Source: Isoptericola jiangsuensis (GTDB taxonomy: Bacteria; Actinomycetota; Actinomycetes; Actinomycetales; Cellulomonadaceae). From it: DNA of 64,000 nucleotides. The notes under the pieces are model-generated. The model saw nothing but the letters and a program-made list of their open reading frames with translations. It did no database searches and was not told the origin of the DNA. Positions 22,373 through 31,940 of the stretch are shown piece by piece (position 1 is the stretch's first letter; every line of letters begins with the position of its first letter). Both the position numbers and the translations under genes were made by a program. The stretch is from assembly GCF_002563715.1 (NCBI RefSeq), contig NZ_PDJJ01000001.1, positions 744,001 through 808,000 of the forward strand, given 5' to 3'.

Positions 22373-23523
22373 GCGGGACGACGTTCGCGGGTGCGCTGAA
22401 CACGGGGCTGCGCCGGGCGCTGGCCGACGACGAGAAGGTGGTGCTGCTGGGCGAGGACATCGGCCGCCTCGGCGGGGTGTTCCGGGTGACGGACCGCCTC
22501 CAGCGCGAGTTCGGGCCGTACCGGGTGATCGACACCCCGCTGGCGGAGTCGGGGATCCTGGGCACGGCCGTCGGGATGGCGTGGCGGGGCCTGCGCCCGG
22601 TGGTGGAGATCCAGTTCGACGGGTTCGTGCAGCCCGCGTTCGACCAGATCGTCAACCAGGTCGCCAAGATGCACGCCCGCACCGGCGGGCGGGTGCGGAT
22701 GCCGCTGACGGTCCGCATCCCCGTCGCGGGCGGGATCGGCGCGGCCGAGCACCACTCGGAGTCGCCCGAGGCGTACTTCGTGCACACGGCGGGCCTGCGC
22801 GTGGTGTCGGTGTCGAACCCGCAGGACGCCTGCACGATGCTGCGGCAGGCGATCGCGTGCGACGACCCGGTGATCTTCTTCGAGCCGAAGCGGCTCTACC
22901 ACGTCAAGGGCGAGGTGGAGCTGGAGGACCTCGCCACGGCGGCGCCGATGTCGGCGGCGCGCGTCGTGCGGCCGGGCGACGACGTGTCCGTGGTGACGTG
23001 GGGGTCGCACGTCGCCACCGCGCTGGACGCCGCCGAGGCGCTGGCCGACGACGGCGTGTCCGTCGAGGTCGTGGACCTGCGGTCGCTGTCCCCGTGGGAC
23101 GTCGAGGCCGTCACCGCGTCGGTGCGCCGCACGGGCCGGCTGGTCGTCGTGCACGAGGGCGCCCGCCAGGGCGGCGTCGGGGCCGAGATCTGCGCGACCG
23201 TCACCGAGACGTGCTTCGCGGACCTCGCGGCCCCGCCGCTGCGCGTCACCGGGCACGACGTGCCGTACCCGCCCGCGAAGCTGGAACGCCACCAGCTGCC
23301 CGACCTGGACCGGGTGTGCCACGGCGTGGACCAGGTGCTGGGCCGGGCACCGCTCGACCCGCGTGCCGTCGCGGTGTCCGCGGCGACGCACCAGGGGCAG
23401 GGGTCCCCGGCGGGCGCGGCGCCCTCGGGGGCGACGAGCGACGGGACCGCGGCCGACGCCGAGGACGACGGCGTCACGCACCGCGCGGTCGCGGTGCACG
23501 ACGGGCAGGAGGTGGCCGCGTGA
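22369..23523 (+). CDS. bkdB: Branched-chain 2-oxo acid dehydrogenase E1 beta
   Basis: Partner subunit forming the alpha2beta2 E1 decarboxylase, 384 residues. Characteristic stretches are [11 protein letters not shown] (28-38), D-T-P-L-A-E-S-G-I (near 55-63), and the [11 protein letters not shown] active-site loop. The transketolase C-domain reads [12 protein letters not shown] low-complexity tail of about 45 residues follows the last conserved helix. GTG start overlaps the E1 alpha stop and its own stop overlaps the E2 start (GTGA), so the three subunits are translationally coupled. Confidence 0.9.
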   Translation: MSGTTFAGALNTGLRRALADDEKVVLLGEDIGRLGGVFRVTDRLQREFGPYRVIDTPLAESGILGTAVGMAWRGLRPVVEIQFDGFVQPAFDQIVNQVAKMHARTGGRVRMPLTVRIPVAGGIGAAEHHSESPEAYFVHTAGLRVVSVSNPQDACTMLRQAIACDDPVIFFEPKRLYHVKGEVELEDLATAAPMSAARVVRPGDDVSVVTWGSHVATALDAAEALADDGVSVEVVDLRSLSPWDVEAVTASVRRTGRLVVVHEGARQGGVGAEICATVTETCFADLAAPPLRVTGHDVPYPPAKLERHQLPDLDRVCHGVDQVLGRAPLDPRAVAVSAATHQGQGSPAGAAPSGATSDGTAADAEDDGVTHRAVAVHDGQEVAA

Positions 23524-24938
23524 GCGCGCAGGAGGTGTTCCGGCTGCCGGACCTCGGAGAGGGACTCACCGAGTCCGAGGTCGTGGAGTGGCGGGTCGCC
23601 GTGGGGGACGTCGTCACGCTCAACCAGGTGATCGCGGAGGTGGAGACCGCCAAGGCGATGGTGGAGCTGCCGTCGCCGGTCGCGGGCCGCATCACGGCGC
23701 TGCACGCCGAGGAGGGCGACGTCGTCCAGGTGGGCGAGCCGCTGGTCACGTTCACGACCGGGGACGACGACGGCACGGACGACGACGGCGTGGCCCCCGT
23801 CGAGCAGCCCGCCGCAGGCGCGACGGGTGCCGACCCCGCGTCCGCCGCCACGCCGTCCGGCCGGTCGTCCGACCTGGCCGCACCGTCGGCGGCCTCGGCG
23901 GAGCGTGCCGCCACGGGTCGTTCGTCCGCGGGCGCGGCGTCCGACGGAGCCGCGCCGAACGGCTCCTCGTCGTCCTCCGCGAACGGGACGTCGTCGTCGG
24001 ACGGGGCGCAGCCGAACCTCGTGGGGTACGGCGCGCGCCCGGCCCGGGCGGGCCGTGCGACGCGCCGTCCGCGCCGGCCCGTCGAGATGCCGCCCGACCC
24101 GTTCGGGCGCCACCGGGCGCCGGCCGCCGGGCGCGCGTCCGAGGGGGCGGGTCGTGCCGGGGCGGGCGAGATGCGGGAGCCGGTGCGCGGCGTCCGGCGC
24201 CACACGGCCGCGGCGATGGTCGCGAGCGCCACGATCCCGCAGGCCACGGTCCACCTGACGTGCGACGTCACCGACGTCCTCGACCTGCTGGACCGGCTGC
24301 GTGCGCACCCGCGCGCCGCGGGGACGCGCCTGACCGTGCTCACCCTGGTGGCGCGCGCCGTGTGCGGGCTCGCCCCGCAGCACCCGGCGCTGCTGACCCG
24401 GTGGGTCGAGTCCGACGACGGCCCGGAGCTGGTGCGCACCGGGCACGTCGACCTCGGGATCGCCGTCGCCACGGACCGCGGTCTGGTGGTGCCGCACGTC
24501 GTCGAGGCCGACACCCTGTCGCTGGTCGGCCTGGGCCGCGCCCTCGCGGACCTCACGGCCACGGCCCGCGCGGGCCGCAGCACCCCGCAGAGCCTGCGCC
24601 CCGGCCACCTCACCCTCACCAACGTCGGCGTGTTCGGCGTGGACGCGGGCACCCCGCTGCTCAACCCCGGCGAGACTGCGATCCTCGGCATCGGGCAGAC
24701 GGTGCGCCGCCCCTGGGAGCACGACGGCGACGTCGCGCTGCGCCGTGTCATGACGCTCTCCCTGACGTTCGACCACCGCGTGGTCGACGGCGAGCAGGGC
24801 GCCCTGTTCCTGCGGGACCTCGGGGCGCTGCTCGGCGACCCGGGTCTCGCGCTGCTGCTCGGCGGCACCGACGACCCGCCGCCCGCCCCGCCGTCGCCCC
24901 GGTTCGACGTGGCGAGTCCCGCGGCGGTGACGCGATGA
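23520..24938 (+). CDS. bkdC: Branched-chain 2-oxo acid dehydrogenase E2 (dihydrolipoyl acyltransferase), no visible PSBD
   Basis: Core acyltransferase of the complex, 472 residues. Lipoyl domain 1-80 with lipoyl-lysine K45 in E-T-A-K-A-M. A Ser/Ala/Gly-rich linker (about 85-215) follows. The catalytic domain (about 220-450) has D-H-R-V-V-D-G with His near 419 and Asp near 423. The peripheral subunit-binding domain expected between linker and catalytic domain is not visible; only an Arg/Pro/Gly-rich segment stands there. No E3 gene is in the operon. GTG start overlaps the E1 beta stop; its end overlaps the carboxylase start (ATGA). Confidence 0.87.
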   Translation: MSAQEVFRLPDLGEGLTESEVVEWRVAVGDVVTLNQVIAEVETAKAMVELPSPVAGRITALHAEEGDVVQVGEPLVTFTTGDDDGTDDDGVAPVEQPAAGATGADPASAATPSGRSSDLAAPSAASAERAATGRSSAGAASDGAAPNGSSSSSANGTSSSDGAQPNLVGYGARPARAGRATRRPRRPVEMPPDPFGRHRAPAAGRASEGAGRAGAGEMREPVRGVRRHTAAAMVASATIPQATVHLTCDVTDVLDLLDRLRAHPRAAGTRLTVLTLVARAVCGLAPQHPALLTRWVESDDGPELVRTGHVDLGIAVATDRGLVVPHVVEADTLSLVGLGRALADLTATARAGRSTPQSLRPGHLTLTNVGVFGVDAGTPLLNPGETAILGIGQTVRRPWEHDGDVALRRVMTLSLTFDHRVVDGEQGALFLRDLGALLGDPGLALLLGGTDDPPPAPPSPRFDVASPAAVTR

Positions 24939-26542
24939 GCGTCCTGACGTCGGCCGTCGACCCGGACGCCGCCGCCACCCGCACCAACGGGGACGGCCAG
25001 CGGGCGCTCGCCGACCGGCTGCGGGAGCGCACGGCCGCCGCCGCCCGCGGCGGCCCGGACGCCTCCCGGGAACGGCACGTGGGCCGCGGCAAGCTGCTGC
25101 CCCGCGACCGGGTGGAGCGGCTGCTCGACCCGGGCAGCCCGTTCCTGGAGATCGGGGCGCTCGCCGCGGGCGACCAGGACGACGGCGCCTGGCCGGGCGC
25201 GGGCGTCGTGGCCGGGATCGGGCGGGTGTCGGGGCGGCTGGTCATGGTCGTCGCGAACGACCCGACCGTGAAGGGCGGCACCTACCACCCCCTCACGGTG
25301 AAGAAGCACCTGCGGGCGCAGGAGGTCGCGCTGGAGAACCGGCTGCCGTGCGTCTACCTCGTGGACTCGGGCGGGGCGTTCCTTCCCCGCCAGGACGAGG
25401 TGTTCCCCGACCGCGACCACTTCGGGCGGATCTTCTACCACCAGGCGCGGCTGTCCGCGGCGGGGGTCCCGCAGCTGTCGGCCGTGCTGGGCTCGTGCAC
25501 GGCAGGTGGCGCGTACGTCCCCGCGATGAGCGACGAGACGGTGATCGTGCGCGACCAGGGGACGATCTTCCTCGGCGGCCCGCCGCTGGTGAAGGCCGCC
25601 ATCGGCGAGGAGGTCACGGCCGAGGAGCTGGGCGGCGGGGTGCTGCACGCCCGCCGCTCCGGCGTCGTGGACCACCTGGCCGACGACGACGAGCACGCCC
25701 TGGACCTGCTGCGCGGCATCGTCGCGACCCTGCCTCCCGACCCGCCGCCCGTGTGGGAGGTGACGCCGTCGCGCCCGCCGCTGCTGGACGCGGCCGGGCT
25801 CTACGACGCCGTCCCGGTGGACGTGACGCAGCCGTACGACCCGCGCGAGGTGATCGCGCGGCTCGTCGACGGCAGCGAGCTCGCCGAGTTCAAGGCGGAG
25901 TACGGCACGACGCTGGTGTGCGGGTTCGCGCGCCTGCACGGCCACCGGGTGGGGGTGCTGGCGAACCACGGCGTGCTGCTGCGGGAGTCGGCCCTCAAGG
26001 GGGCGCACTTCGTGGAGCTGTGCGACCAGCGGGGGATCCCGCTGCTGTTCCTGCAGAACATCTCCGGGTTCATGGTCGGCACCGACGCGGAGGCGGGCGG
26101 CATCGCCAAGGACGGCGCGAAGATGGTCACCGCGGTCGCGACGACGCGCGTGCCGAAGCTGACGGTGATCGTCGGCGGGTCGTTCGGCGCGGGGAACTAC
26201 GCGATGTGCGGGCGTGCCTACGGGCCGCGCTTCCTGTTCTCCTGGCCGGGCAGCCGCATCTCCGTCATGGGTGGCGAGCAGGCCGCCTCGGTGCTGGCGA
26301 CGGTCAAGCGCGACCAGCTCGCCGGCCGCGGCGAGGAGTGGGACCCGGACGCCGCGTCGACGTTCCGCACGTCCATCCACGACGCCTACGAGGCCGCGGG
26401 CGACCCGTACCACGCGACGTCGCGGCTGTGGGACGACGGCATCGTCGACCCGGTCGACACGCGCCGCGTCCTCGGCCTCGCCCTGGCGGTGTGCGCGCGC
26501 ACCCCGCTCCCCGACCCGGGCTTCGGCCTGTTCAGGATGTGA
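24935..26542 (+). CDS. accD1: Acyl-CoA carboxylase beta subunit (methylcrotonyl-CoA carboxylase type)
   Basis: Carboxyltransferase subunit, 535 residues, transferring CO2 from biotin to 3-methylcrotonyl-CoA in leucine breakdown. The N- and C-terminal crotonase-like lobes are complete. The first has [13 protein letters not shown] (near 188-200) and the second has [14 protein letters not shown]. The G-R-A-Y-x-P-R-F-L-F-S-W-P motif is typical of the MCC beta branch rather than propionyl-CoA carboxylase. Overlaps the E2 stop by 4 bp. Best counterpart by context: mycobacterial AccD1. Confidence 0.9.
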   Translation: MSVLTSAVDPDAAATRTNGDGQRALADRLRERTAAAARGGPDASRERHVGRGKLLPRDRVERLLDPGSPFLEIGALAAGDQDDGAWPGAGVVAGIGRVSGRLVMVVANDPTVKGGTYHPLTVKKHLRAQEVALENRLPCVYLVDSGGAFLPRQDEVFPDRDHFGRIFYHQARLSAAGVPQLSAVLGSCTAGGAYVPAMSDETVIVRDQGTIFLGGPPLVKAAIGEEVTAEELGGGVLHARRSGVVDHLADDDEHALDLLRGIVATLPPDPPPVWEVTPSRPPLLDAAGLYDAVPVDVTQPYDPREVIARLVDGSELAEFKAEYGTTLVCGFARLHGHRVGVLANHGVLLRESALKGAHFVELCDQRGIPLLFLQNISGFMVGTDAEAGGIAKDGAKMVTAVATTRVPKLTVIVGGSFGAGNYAMCGRAYGPRFLFSWPGSRISVMGGEQAASVLATVKRDQLAGRGEEWDPDAASTFRTSIHDAYEAAGDPYHATSRLWDDGIVDPVDTRRVLGLALAVCARTPLPDPGFGLFRM

Positions 26543-26547
26543 GGGCG

Positions 26548-28599
26548 ATGTTCACGACAGTCCTCGTCGCCAACCGCGGGGAGATCGCGTGCCGCGTGAT
26601 CGCCACGCTGCGCCGCCTCGGCATCCGGTCGGTCGCCGTGGCCACCGACCCCGACGCCGGGGCGAGGCACGTCCGCGAGGCCGACGTCACCGTCCCGCTC
26701 GGGCCCGCCCGCGCCTACCTCGACCCCGACGCGATCGTTGCCGCCGCGCTCGCCACGGGCGCGCAGGCCGTGCACCCCGGCTACGGGTTCCTGTCCGAGA
26801 ACCCGGCCCTCGCCCGGGCCTGCGCGGCCGCCGGGCTCGTGCTCGTCGGGCCGCCCGTCGAGGCCGTCGAGACCATGGCCGACAAGGTCGCCGCGAAACG
26901 GCTCGTCGCGAAGCACGACGTGCCCGTGCTGCCCGGCACCCTCGACGCCGGGCTCGACGACGACGCCCTGCTCGCCGCCGGCGCCGACGTCGGGTTCCCG
27001 CTGCTCGTCAAGCCCGTCGCGGGGGGCGGCGGCAAGGGCATGGAGGTCGTCCGCGCGGCCGCCGACCTGCCCGCCGCGCTGGCCTCGGCCCGGCGCGTCG
27101 CCGCGTCCGCGTTCGGCGACGACGGCCTCCTGCTGGAACGCCTCGTGGACACGCCCCGGCACGTCGAGGTCCAGGTGCTCGCCGACGCCCACGGCGCCGT
27201 CGTGCACCTGGGGGAGCGCGAGTGCACCCTCCAGCGCCGCCACCAGAAGATCGTCGAGGAGGCGCCGTCCCCGGCGCTGGACGACGCCACCCGCGCCCGG
27301 CTCGGCGCCGCGGCGCGCGAGGTCGCGCGGTCCGTCGGGTACGTCGGCGTGGGCACCGTCGAGTTCCTCGTCCCCGCCGCCGACCCGGCCGACTTCGCGT
27401 TCATCGAGATGAACACCCGCCTTCAGGTCGAGCACCCCGTCACCGAGATGGTCACGGGCGTCGACCTCGTCGAGGCGCAGCTGCGCGTCGCGGCCGGGGA
27501 ACCCCTGTGGTTCGCCCAGGAGGACGTCCGCGTGACCGGGCACGCCGTCGAGGCCCGCGTGTACGCCGAGGCGCCGGACCGCGGGTTCCTGCCGTCCGCC
27601 GGCCGCGTGCTGCTGCTCGACGCCGCCGGCGCCGCCGCCGGGCCGCAGGCCGGACCCGTCCGCCTGGACGCCGGGGTGTCCACCGGCGACGTCGTCACCG
27701 GTGACTACGACCCGATGCTCGCCAAGGCCGTCGCGCACGGCACCGACCGCGCGCAGGCCCTCGCCCGCCTCGACGGCCTGCTGTCCCGCGTCGCCGTGCT
27801 CGGCGTGGAGACCAACACCGGGTTCCTGCGGGACCTGCTCGCCGACGACGACGTGCGGGCCGGGCGGCTCGACACCGGTCTCGTGGACCGGTTCGTCGCC
27901 GCCCGCTCGGCCTCGCCCGCCGACGGGACGGCCCACCTCGTCGCGGCGGCACTGCTGGCCACCGGGGCGCTCGACACCGCCGGCGTGTCCGCCGGGCCCT
28001 CCCTCGACCCCTGGGCCGGGGACGGCTGGCGACTCAACGGCCCGCCCGCCGCGCAGGTCGTGGGGCTGCGCCCGCCCGGCGGGGACGCCGTCGAGGTGCG
28101 GGTCACCGCCGACGGCGACGGTCACGTCGTCGCGCCCGACGGCACCGAGCCGGTGCGCGTCACCGCGCGGTCCCTGACGGGGGCACGGTGGTCGCTGGCC
28201 CTCGCCGTCGACCGGCCCGTGGCCGTGCCCGTGACGGCGGTGCGCGACGCCGACGTCGCCTGGGTGGCCGTCGACGGCCGGGCCACGCCCTGGACCGTGC
28301 TCGACCGGACCGCCCTCGCCGCCCGTCGCCGTGCCGCCCGCGCCACGACGGCCGCGGGCGCTACGCACGCGGGACCCGTGGAGGTCCGCGCCCAGATGCA
28401 GGGGCGGGTCGCCGCGACCCCGCACCCCGACGGCCACCCGGTCACGACGGGCACCCCCGTCGTGGTCGTGGAGGCCATGAAGATGGAGCACCCGCTCCTC
28501 GCGCCGACCGCAGGGACCCTGCGGCTCGTCGTCCGCCCGGGCGACCAGGTCCGCCTCGACCAGGTGGTCGCCGTCGTCGAACCCGAAGGAGCGTCATGA
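26548..28599 (+). CDS. accA1: Acyl-CoA carboxylase alpha subunit (biotin carboxylase + BCCP)
   Basis: A 683-residue protein carrying biotin carboxylase and biotin carrier domains. ATP-grasp features are the N-terminal L-V-A-N-R-G-E-I-A, the glycine-rich loop G-G-G-G-K-G-M (near 160-167) and E-M-N-T-R-L-Q-V-E-H. A BT-like middle region follows, then the C-terminal biotinyl domain E-A-M-K-M-E-H-P with Lys near 645. ATG at 26548 lies 5 bp after the beta-subunit stop; the stop codon overlaps the dehydrogenase start (ATGA). Pairs with the preceding beta subunit as methylcrotonyl-CoA carboxylase. Confidence 0.92.
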   Translation: MFTTVLVANRGEIACRVIATLRRLGIRSVAVATDPDAGARHVREADVTVPLGPARAYLDPDAIVAAALATGAQAVHPGYGFLSENPALARACAAAGLVLVGPPVEAVETMADKVAAKRLVAKHDVPVLPGTLDAGLDDDALLAAGADVGFPLLVKPVAGGGGKGMEVVRAAADLPAALASARRVAASAFGDDGLLLERLVDTPRHVEVQVLADAHGAVVHLGERECTLQRRHQKIVEEAPSPALDDATRARLGAAAREVARSVGYVGVGTVEFLVPAADPADFAFIEMNTRLQVEHPVTEMVTGVDLVEAQLRVAAGEPLWFAQEDVRVTGHAVEARVYAEAPDRGFLPSAGRVLLLDAAGAAAGPQAGPVRLDAGVSTGDVVTGDYDPMLAKAVAHGTDRAQALARLDGLLSRVAVLGVETNTGFLRDLLADDDVRAGRLDTGLVDRFVAARSASPADGTAHLVAAALLATGALDTAGVSAGPSLDPWAGDGWRLNGPPAAQVVGLRPPGGDAVEVRVTADGDGHVVAPDGTEPVRVTARSLTGARWSLALAVDRPVAVPVTAVRDADVAWVAVDGRATPWTVLDRTALAARRRAARATTAAGATHAGPVEVRAQMQGRVAATPHPDGHPVTTGTPVVVVEAMKMEHPLLAPTAGTLRLVVRPGDQVRLDQVVAVVEPEGAS

Positions 28600-29792
28600 T
28601 CGCCGACACCTCAGCCACCGTCCTCACCGACGACCAGCGCAAGCTCAGCGCGACCGTCCGCGAGTTCGCCGACGAGGTCGTGGCGCCCGCCGCGTACCGG
28701 TACGACACGGAACGGCGGCTGCCGCTGGAGATCATCGCGCAGATGGGCGACCTCGGGCTGTTCGGGCTGCCGTTCCCGCACGAGGTCGGCGGGCAGGGGC
28801 AGGACTACGTGTCCCTGTGCCTGGCCGTGGAGGCCCTGGCCCGCGTCGACCAGTCGATCGCCGTCACCCTGGAGGCCGGGGTGGGGCTCGGGATCATGCC
28901 GATCTTCCGCCACGGCACGCCCGAGCAGAAGGAGCGGTGGCTGCCGGACCTGGTGGCCGGGCGGGCGCTCGCCGCGTTCGGCCTCACCGAGGCCGGCGCC
29001 GGGTCCGACGCGGGCGCGACCCGCACCACCGCCCGGCTGGAGGGCGGCACCGGTCCTGGCGGCGGCGAGTGGGTGATCGACGGCTCGAAGCAGTTCATCA
29101 CCAACTCCGGCACCCCCATCACGTCGGTCGTCACCATCACCGCCGTCACCGACCGCCGGTCCGACGGCACGCCCGAGCTGTCCTCCATCCTCGTGCCCGC
29201 CGGCACCCCCGGGCTCACCGTCGGGGAGCCGTACGACAAGGTCGGCTGGCACACCTCCGACACCCACCCCCTCACCCTGGAGGGCGTCCGCGTCCCCGCC
29301 GCGAACCTGCTCGGCGAGCGCGGCCGCGGCTACGCGAACTTCCTGCGGGCGCTCGACGAGGGCCGCATCGCGTTCGCGGCGCTCGCCACCGGCGCCGCCC
29401 AGGGCTGCCTCGAGGAGGCGGTGCGCTACGCCCGCGAGCGCGAGGTGTTCGGCCACGCCATCGGGCAGAACCAGCACGTCGCGTTCATGATCGCCCGCAT
29501 GCAGGCGCGGGTGCACGCGGCGCGCCTCTGCTGGCTCGACGCCGCGCTCAAGCAGACGCACGGGCAGCCGTTCAAGGCCGAGGCGTCGGTCGCGAAGCTC
29601 ACCGCCGGGGAGGCGGCCATGGCGAACGCCCGCGACGCCTCCCAGATCTTCGGCGGCTACGGGTTCCTCAACGAGAACCCCGTGGCCCGCCACTACCGCG
29701 ACGCCAAGGTGCTGGAGGTCGGGGAGGGCACCACCGAGGTGCAGCTCATGATCCTGGCCCGCGACCTGCTCGGCGCGAAGGTCGGGGGGTGA
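28596..29792 (+). CDS. Acyl-CoA dehydrogenase, branched-chain (FadE19-like)
   Basis: FAD-dependent dehydrogenase of 398 residues that should oxidise isovaleryl-CoA, or another branched short acyl-CoA made by the E1/E2 complex. FAD/substrate motifs are A-F-G-L-T-E-A-G-A-G-S-D-A-G and F-I-T-N-S-G. The catalytic base appears to be Glu377 in V-G-E-G-T-T-E, the position used by short/medium-chain and 2-methyl branched-chain enzymes. Classical isovaleryl-CoA dehydrogenase uses a glutamate on another helix. The exact substrate is therefore open. Overlaps both neighbours by 4 bp. Confidence 0.88.
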   Translation: MIADTSATVLTDDQRKLSATVREFADEVVAPAAYRYDTERRLPLEIIAQMGDLGLFGLPFPHEVGGQGQDYVSLCLAVEALARVDQSIAVTLEAGVGLGIMPIFRHGTPEQKERWLPDLVAGRALAAFGLTEAGAGSDAGATRTTARLEGGTGPGGGEWVIDGSKQFITNSGTPITSVVTITAVTDRRSDGTPELSSILVPAGTPGLTVGEPYDKVGWHTSDTHPLTLEGVRVPAANLLGERGRGYANFLRALDEGRIAFAALATGAAQGCLEEAVRYAREREVFGHAIGQNQHVAFMIARMQARVHAARLCWLDAALKQTHGQPFKAEASVAKLTAGEAAMANARDASQIFGGYGFLNENPVARHYRDAKVLEVGEGTTEVQLMILARDLLGAKVGG

Positions 29793-30328
29793 GCACCGTG
29801 GGCGGCAGCGACGACGCCGGCACCGGACCCGTCGAGGAGGTCGTGCAGCGCGGCCTCTGGTACGACGAGCTGCGCGAGGGCGTCCGCTACGTGCACCGGC
29901 CCGGCCGGACGATCACCGAGGCGGACGACACCCTGTTCACCGCGGTGACGATGAACCCGCAGGCCCTGCACCTCGACCACGCGTGGGCGGCCACCCAGCC
30001 GTTCGGGCGCCCCCTGGTCAACTCCATGCTGACCCTCGCCACCCTCGTCGGGCTGTCCGTCGCGCACCTGACCCGCGACACCATCGTCGCCAACCTCGGG
30101 TTCACCGACGTCCGGTTCCCCGCCCCCGTGTTCCACGGCGACACCCTCTACGGCGCCACCACCGTCGAGGCCCTGCGCCCGTCGGCGTCCCGGCCCGGCA
30201 CCGGCGTCGTCACCCTCGAGCACGTCGGGACCAACCAGGACGGCGTCGTCGTCGCCGTCGCCCGCCGCTCCGTCCTCGTGTGGACGCGCGCCGGTTACGA
30301 GGCCCGCAGCAGGGAGCAGGAACCGTGA
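29789..30328 (+). CDS. MaoC-family hot-dog hydratase (methylglutaconyl/itaconyl-CoA hydratase type)
   Basis: A 179-residue hot-dog protein with the MaoC hydratase motif region E-A-D-D-T-L-F-T ... M-N-P-Q-A-L-H-L-D. In the leucine pathway it would hydrate 3-methylglutaconyl-CoA to HMG-CoA. The mycobacterial counterpart by position (Rv2499c) works with the CitE-like lyase next door and is also linked to itaconyl-CoA hydration. GTG start overlaps the dehydrogenase stop; a second in-frame GTG lies three codons later. The end overlaps the lyase start. Confidence 0.8.
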   Translation: MSTVGGSDDAGTGPVEEVVQRGLWYDELREGVRYVHRPGRTITEADDTLFTAVTMNPQALHLDHAWAATQPFGRPLVNSMLTLATLVGLSVAHLTRDTIVANLGFTDVRFPAPVFHGDTLYGATTVEALRPSASRPGTGVVTLEHVGTNQDGVVVAVARRSVLVWTRAGYEARSREQEP

Positions 30329-31167
30329 CCGTCCCCGCGTTCACCGGCGGCCCCGCCGTCCTGTTCTGCCCCGCCGACCGCCCCGACCGGTACGCGCGCG
30401 CCGCCGCGAGCGCCGACGTCGTCGTCCTCGACCTGGAGGACGGCGTCGGCGCCGACGACAAGGACGGCGCCCGCCGCTCCCTGCGCGCCAACCCGCTCGA
30501 CCCCGCCCGCACCGTCGTCCGCGTCAACCCCGCCGGCAGCCCCCACCACGGCGCCGACCTCGACGCCCTCGCCGACACCGACTACACGTGCGTCATGCTG
30601 CCCAAGGCGGACGGCCGGTTCGTCGGCCCCCTGCTGCGCCACGACGGCGTCCCCTACGCCGTGGTCGCGCTGTGCGAGACCGCCACCGGCGTGCTCGCCG
30701 CCCCGGCGCTCGCGGCCCGGCCCGACGTGGTCGCGCTGGCGTGGGGCGCGGAGGACCTGTTCGCGTCCCTCGGCGGGACGTCCAGCCGCGGCGCGGACGG
30801 CCGGTACCGGGACGTGGCGCGGCACGCCCGGTCCGCGGTGCTGCTCGCGGGCCGGGCCGCGGGCAAGCCGGTGCTCGACGCCGTGCACCTGGCCCTGGAC
30901 GACGCGGACGGGCTGCGCGAGGAGGCGGAGGACGCCGCCGCCTGCGGGTTCGCGGGCACGCTGTGCGTCCACCCCGCCCAGGTGCCGGTGGTACGGGCGG
31001 CGTTCGCCCCGTCGGAGGTGGAGGTCGAGCAGGCGCGCGCCCTCCTCGCCGCGGCCGAGCGCACGTCGTCGGGTGTGCTGCGCCACGACGGCCGCATGAT
31101 CGACGCGCCGCTGCTCGCCCACGCCCGGGCGGTCCTGGCCCGCGCGGGCCTCGACCGCGCGGTGTGA
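30325..31167 (+). CDS. CitE-like CoA-ester lyase (beta-HMG-CoA / citramalyl-CoA lyase type)
   Basis: HpcH/HpaI-fold lyase of 280 residues. Marks are V-V-V-L-D-L-E-D-G-V (32-41), R-V-N-P-A-G (near 66-71), L-C-E-T-A-T-G-V (Mg-binding Glu) and A-W-G-A-E-D-L (second metal ligand). It is too short and stand-alone for citrate lyase. At this position M. tuberculosis Rv2498c cleaves beta-HMG-CoA to acetoacetate and acetyl-CoA and also serves itaconate dissimilation; I infer the same last step here. The GTG start overlaps the MaoC stop; the stop codon lies inside the first unit of a 17-bp tandem repeat. Confidence 0.82.
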   Translation: MTVPAFTGGPAVLFCPADRPDRYARAAASADVVVLDLEDGVGADDKDGARRSLRANPLDPARTVVRVNPAGSPHHGADLDALADTDYTCVMLPKADGRFVGPLLRHDGVPYAVVALCETATGVLAAPALAARPDVVALAWGAEDLFASLGGTSSRGADGRYRDVARHARSAVLLAGRAAGKPVLDAVHLALDDADGLREEAEDAAACGFAGTLCVHPAQVPVVRAAFAPSEVEVEQARALLAAAERTSSGVLRHDGRMIDAPLLAHARAVLARAGLDRAV

Positions 31168-31232
31168 CCGAGGGCGCGGTGTGACCGACCGCGCGGTGTG
31201 ACCGACCGCGCGGTGTGACCGACCGCGCGGCG
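31153..31232. repeat. 17-bp tandem repeat over the operon's last stop codon
   Basis: Units GACCGCGCGGTGTGACC start at 31153, 31170 (variant), 31187, 31204 and 31221 (partial). The first unit holds the lyase stop codon TGA (31165-31167). A short hairpin CGGCAC/GTGCCG follows. It may have grown from the gene end and may act in termination. Confidence 0.8.
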
Positions 31233-31263
31233 GCACCGTGCCGCCGGGGTGACCGGGCGGGCT

Positions 31264-31269
31264 TAGGGT
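31264..31269 (+). promoter_or_regulatory. -10 box TAGGGT of the thymidine kinase gene
   Basis: TAGGGT lies 46 bp before the GTG start, giving a short leader that contains the GGAGGAG ribosome site. Confidence 0.45.
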
Positions 31270-31315
31270 GCTGTGCGGCGGGCGCCCGGCCCGCCGGGAA
31301 CGGAGGAGACGCCCG

Positions 31316-31930
31316 GTGGAGCTGTCGCTGGTGCTCGGCCCGATGAAGTCCGGCAAGTCGTTGGACCTCATCGCGCAGGTCGCGCCCCTGGCGTACTCGC
31401 GGCTCACCTGCGCCGTCGTGCAGTCCGCCCGGCACGTGCGCGACGCCCGCATCGTGTCCCGCACGGGAGCGTCCGTGCCGACCATCAAGCTCGACACCCT
31501 CGAACCGCTGCTGCACACCGACGAGGACGTCGTCGCCATCGACGAGGTGCACATGTTCACCCCCGCCGACGTGCGGGTCGTCGAGGAGCTGGTGCTGCGC
31601 GGCACCCGCGTGCTCGCGTGCGGCATCGACCTCGACCACCGCGGCGAGCTGTTCGCCACGATCCGTGCGCTGCTGGAGCTCGGCCCCAGCGAGGTGCGCT
31701 ACCGCCGCGCCGTCTGCGACCGCTGCCAGGACCTGCACGCCGCGTTCACGCAGGTTCTCGCCGGCGGCCTGCCGTTCCTCGAACCGCTCGGCGCGTCCGA
31801 GCCGCTGCCCGACGACGGCACCTTCACCTACGAGGCGCTGTGCCGCCGCTGCTTCGTGCTGCCCGAGACCGCCATCGTCACCGGGTCGCCCGGCGTGCCG
31901 CGGGCCACCGTCCGCCCGCGGGACGCCTGA
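31316..31930 (+). CDS. tdk: Thymidine kinase (type II)
   Basis: Phosphorylates thymidine with ATP in the salvage pathway. 204 residues. Walker A is G-P-M-K-S-G-K-S (9-16), Walker B is V-A-I-D-E-V-H-M-F (near 77-85). Zinc-lasso cysteines are C-D-R-C and C-R-R-C in the C-terminal third. The lid and thymidine loop (F-T-Y-E-A-L) are present. GTG 31316 is chosen because GGAGGAG (31302-31308) sits 7 nt upstream and the product then begins at the normal family position. Stands alone and converges with the AIM24 gene across a repeat array. Confidence 0.85.
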   Translation: MELSLVLGPMKSGKSLDLIAQVAPLAYSRLTCAVVQSARHVRDARIVSRTGASVPTIKLDTLEPLLHTDEDVVAIDEVHMFTPADVRVVEELVLRGTRVLACGIDLDHRGELFATIRALLELGPSEVRYRRAVCDRCQDLHAAFTQVLAGGLPFLEPLGASEPLPDDGTFTYEALCRRCFVLPETAIVTGSPGVPRATVRPRDA

Positions 31931-31940
31931 CCGACCTCCC

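Noticed and set aside
23474-26413. 979-residue open frame on the minus strand
   Set aside because: Antisense to E2 and carboxylase genes; product is low-complexity Arg/Pro/Ser/Gly and has no motif.
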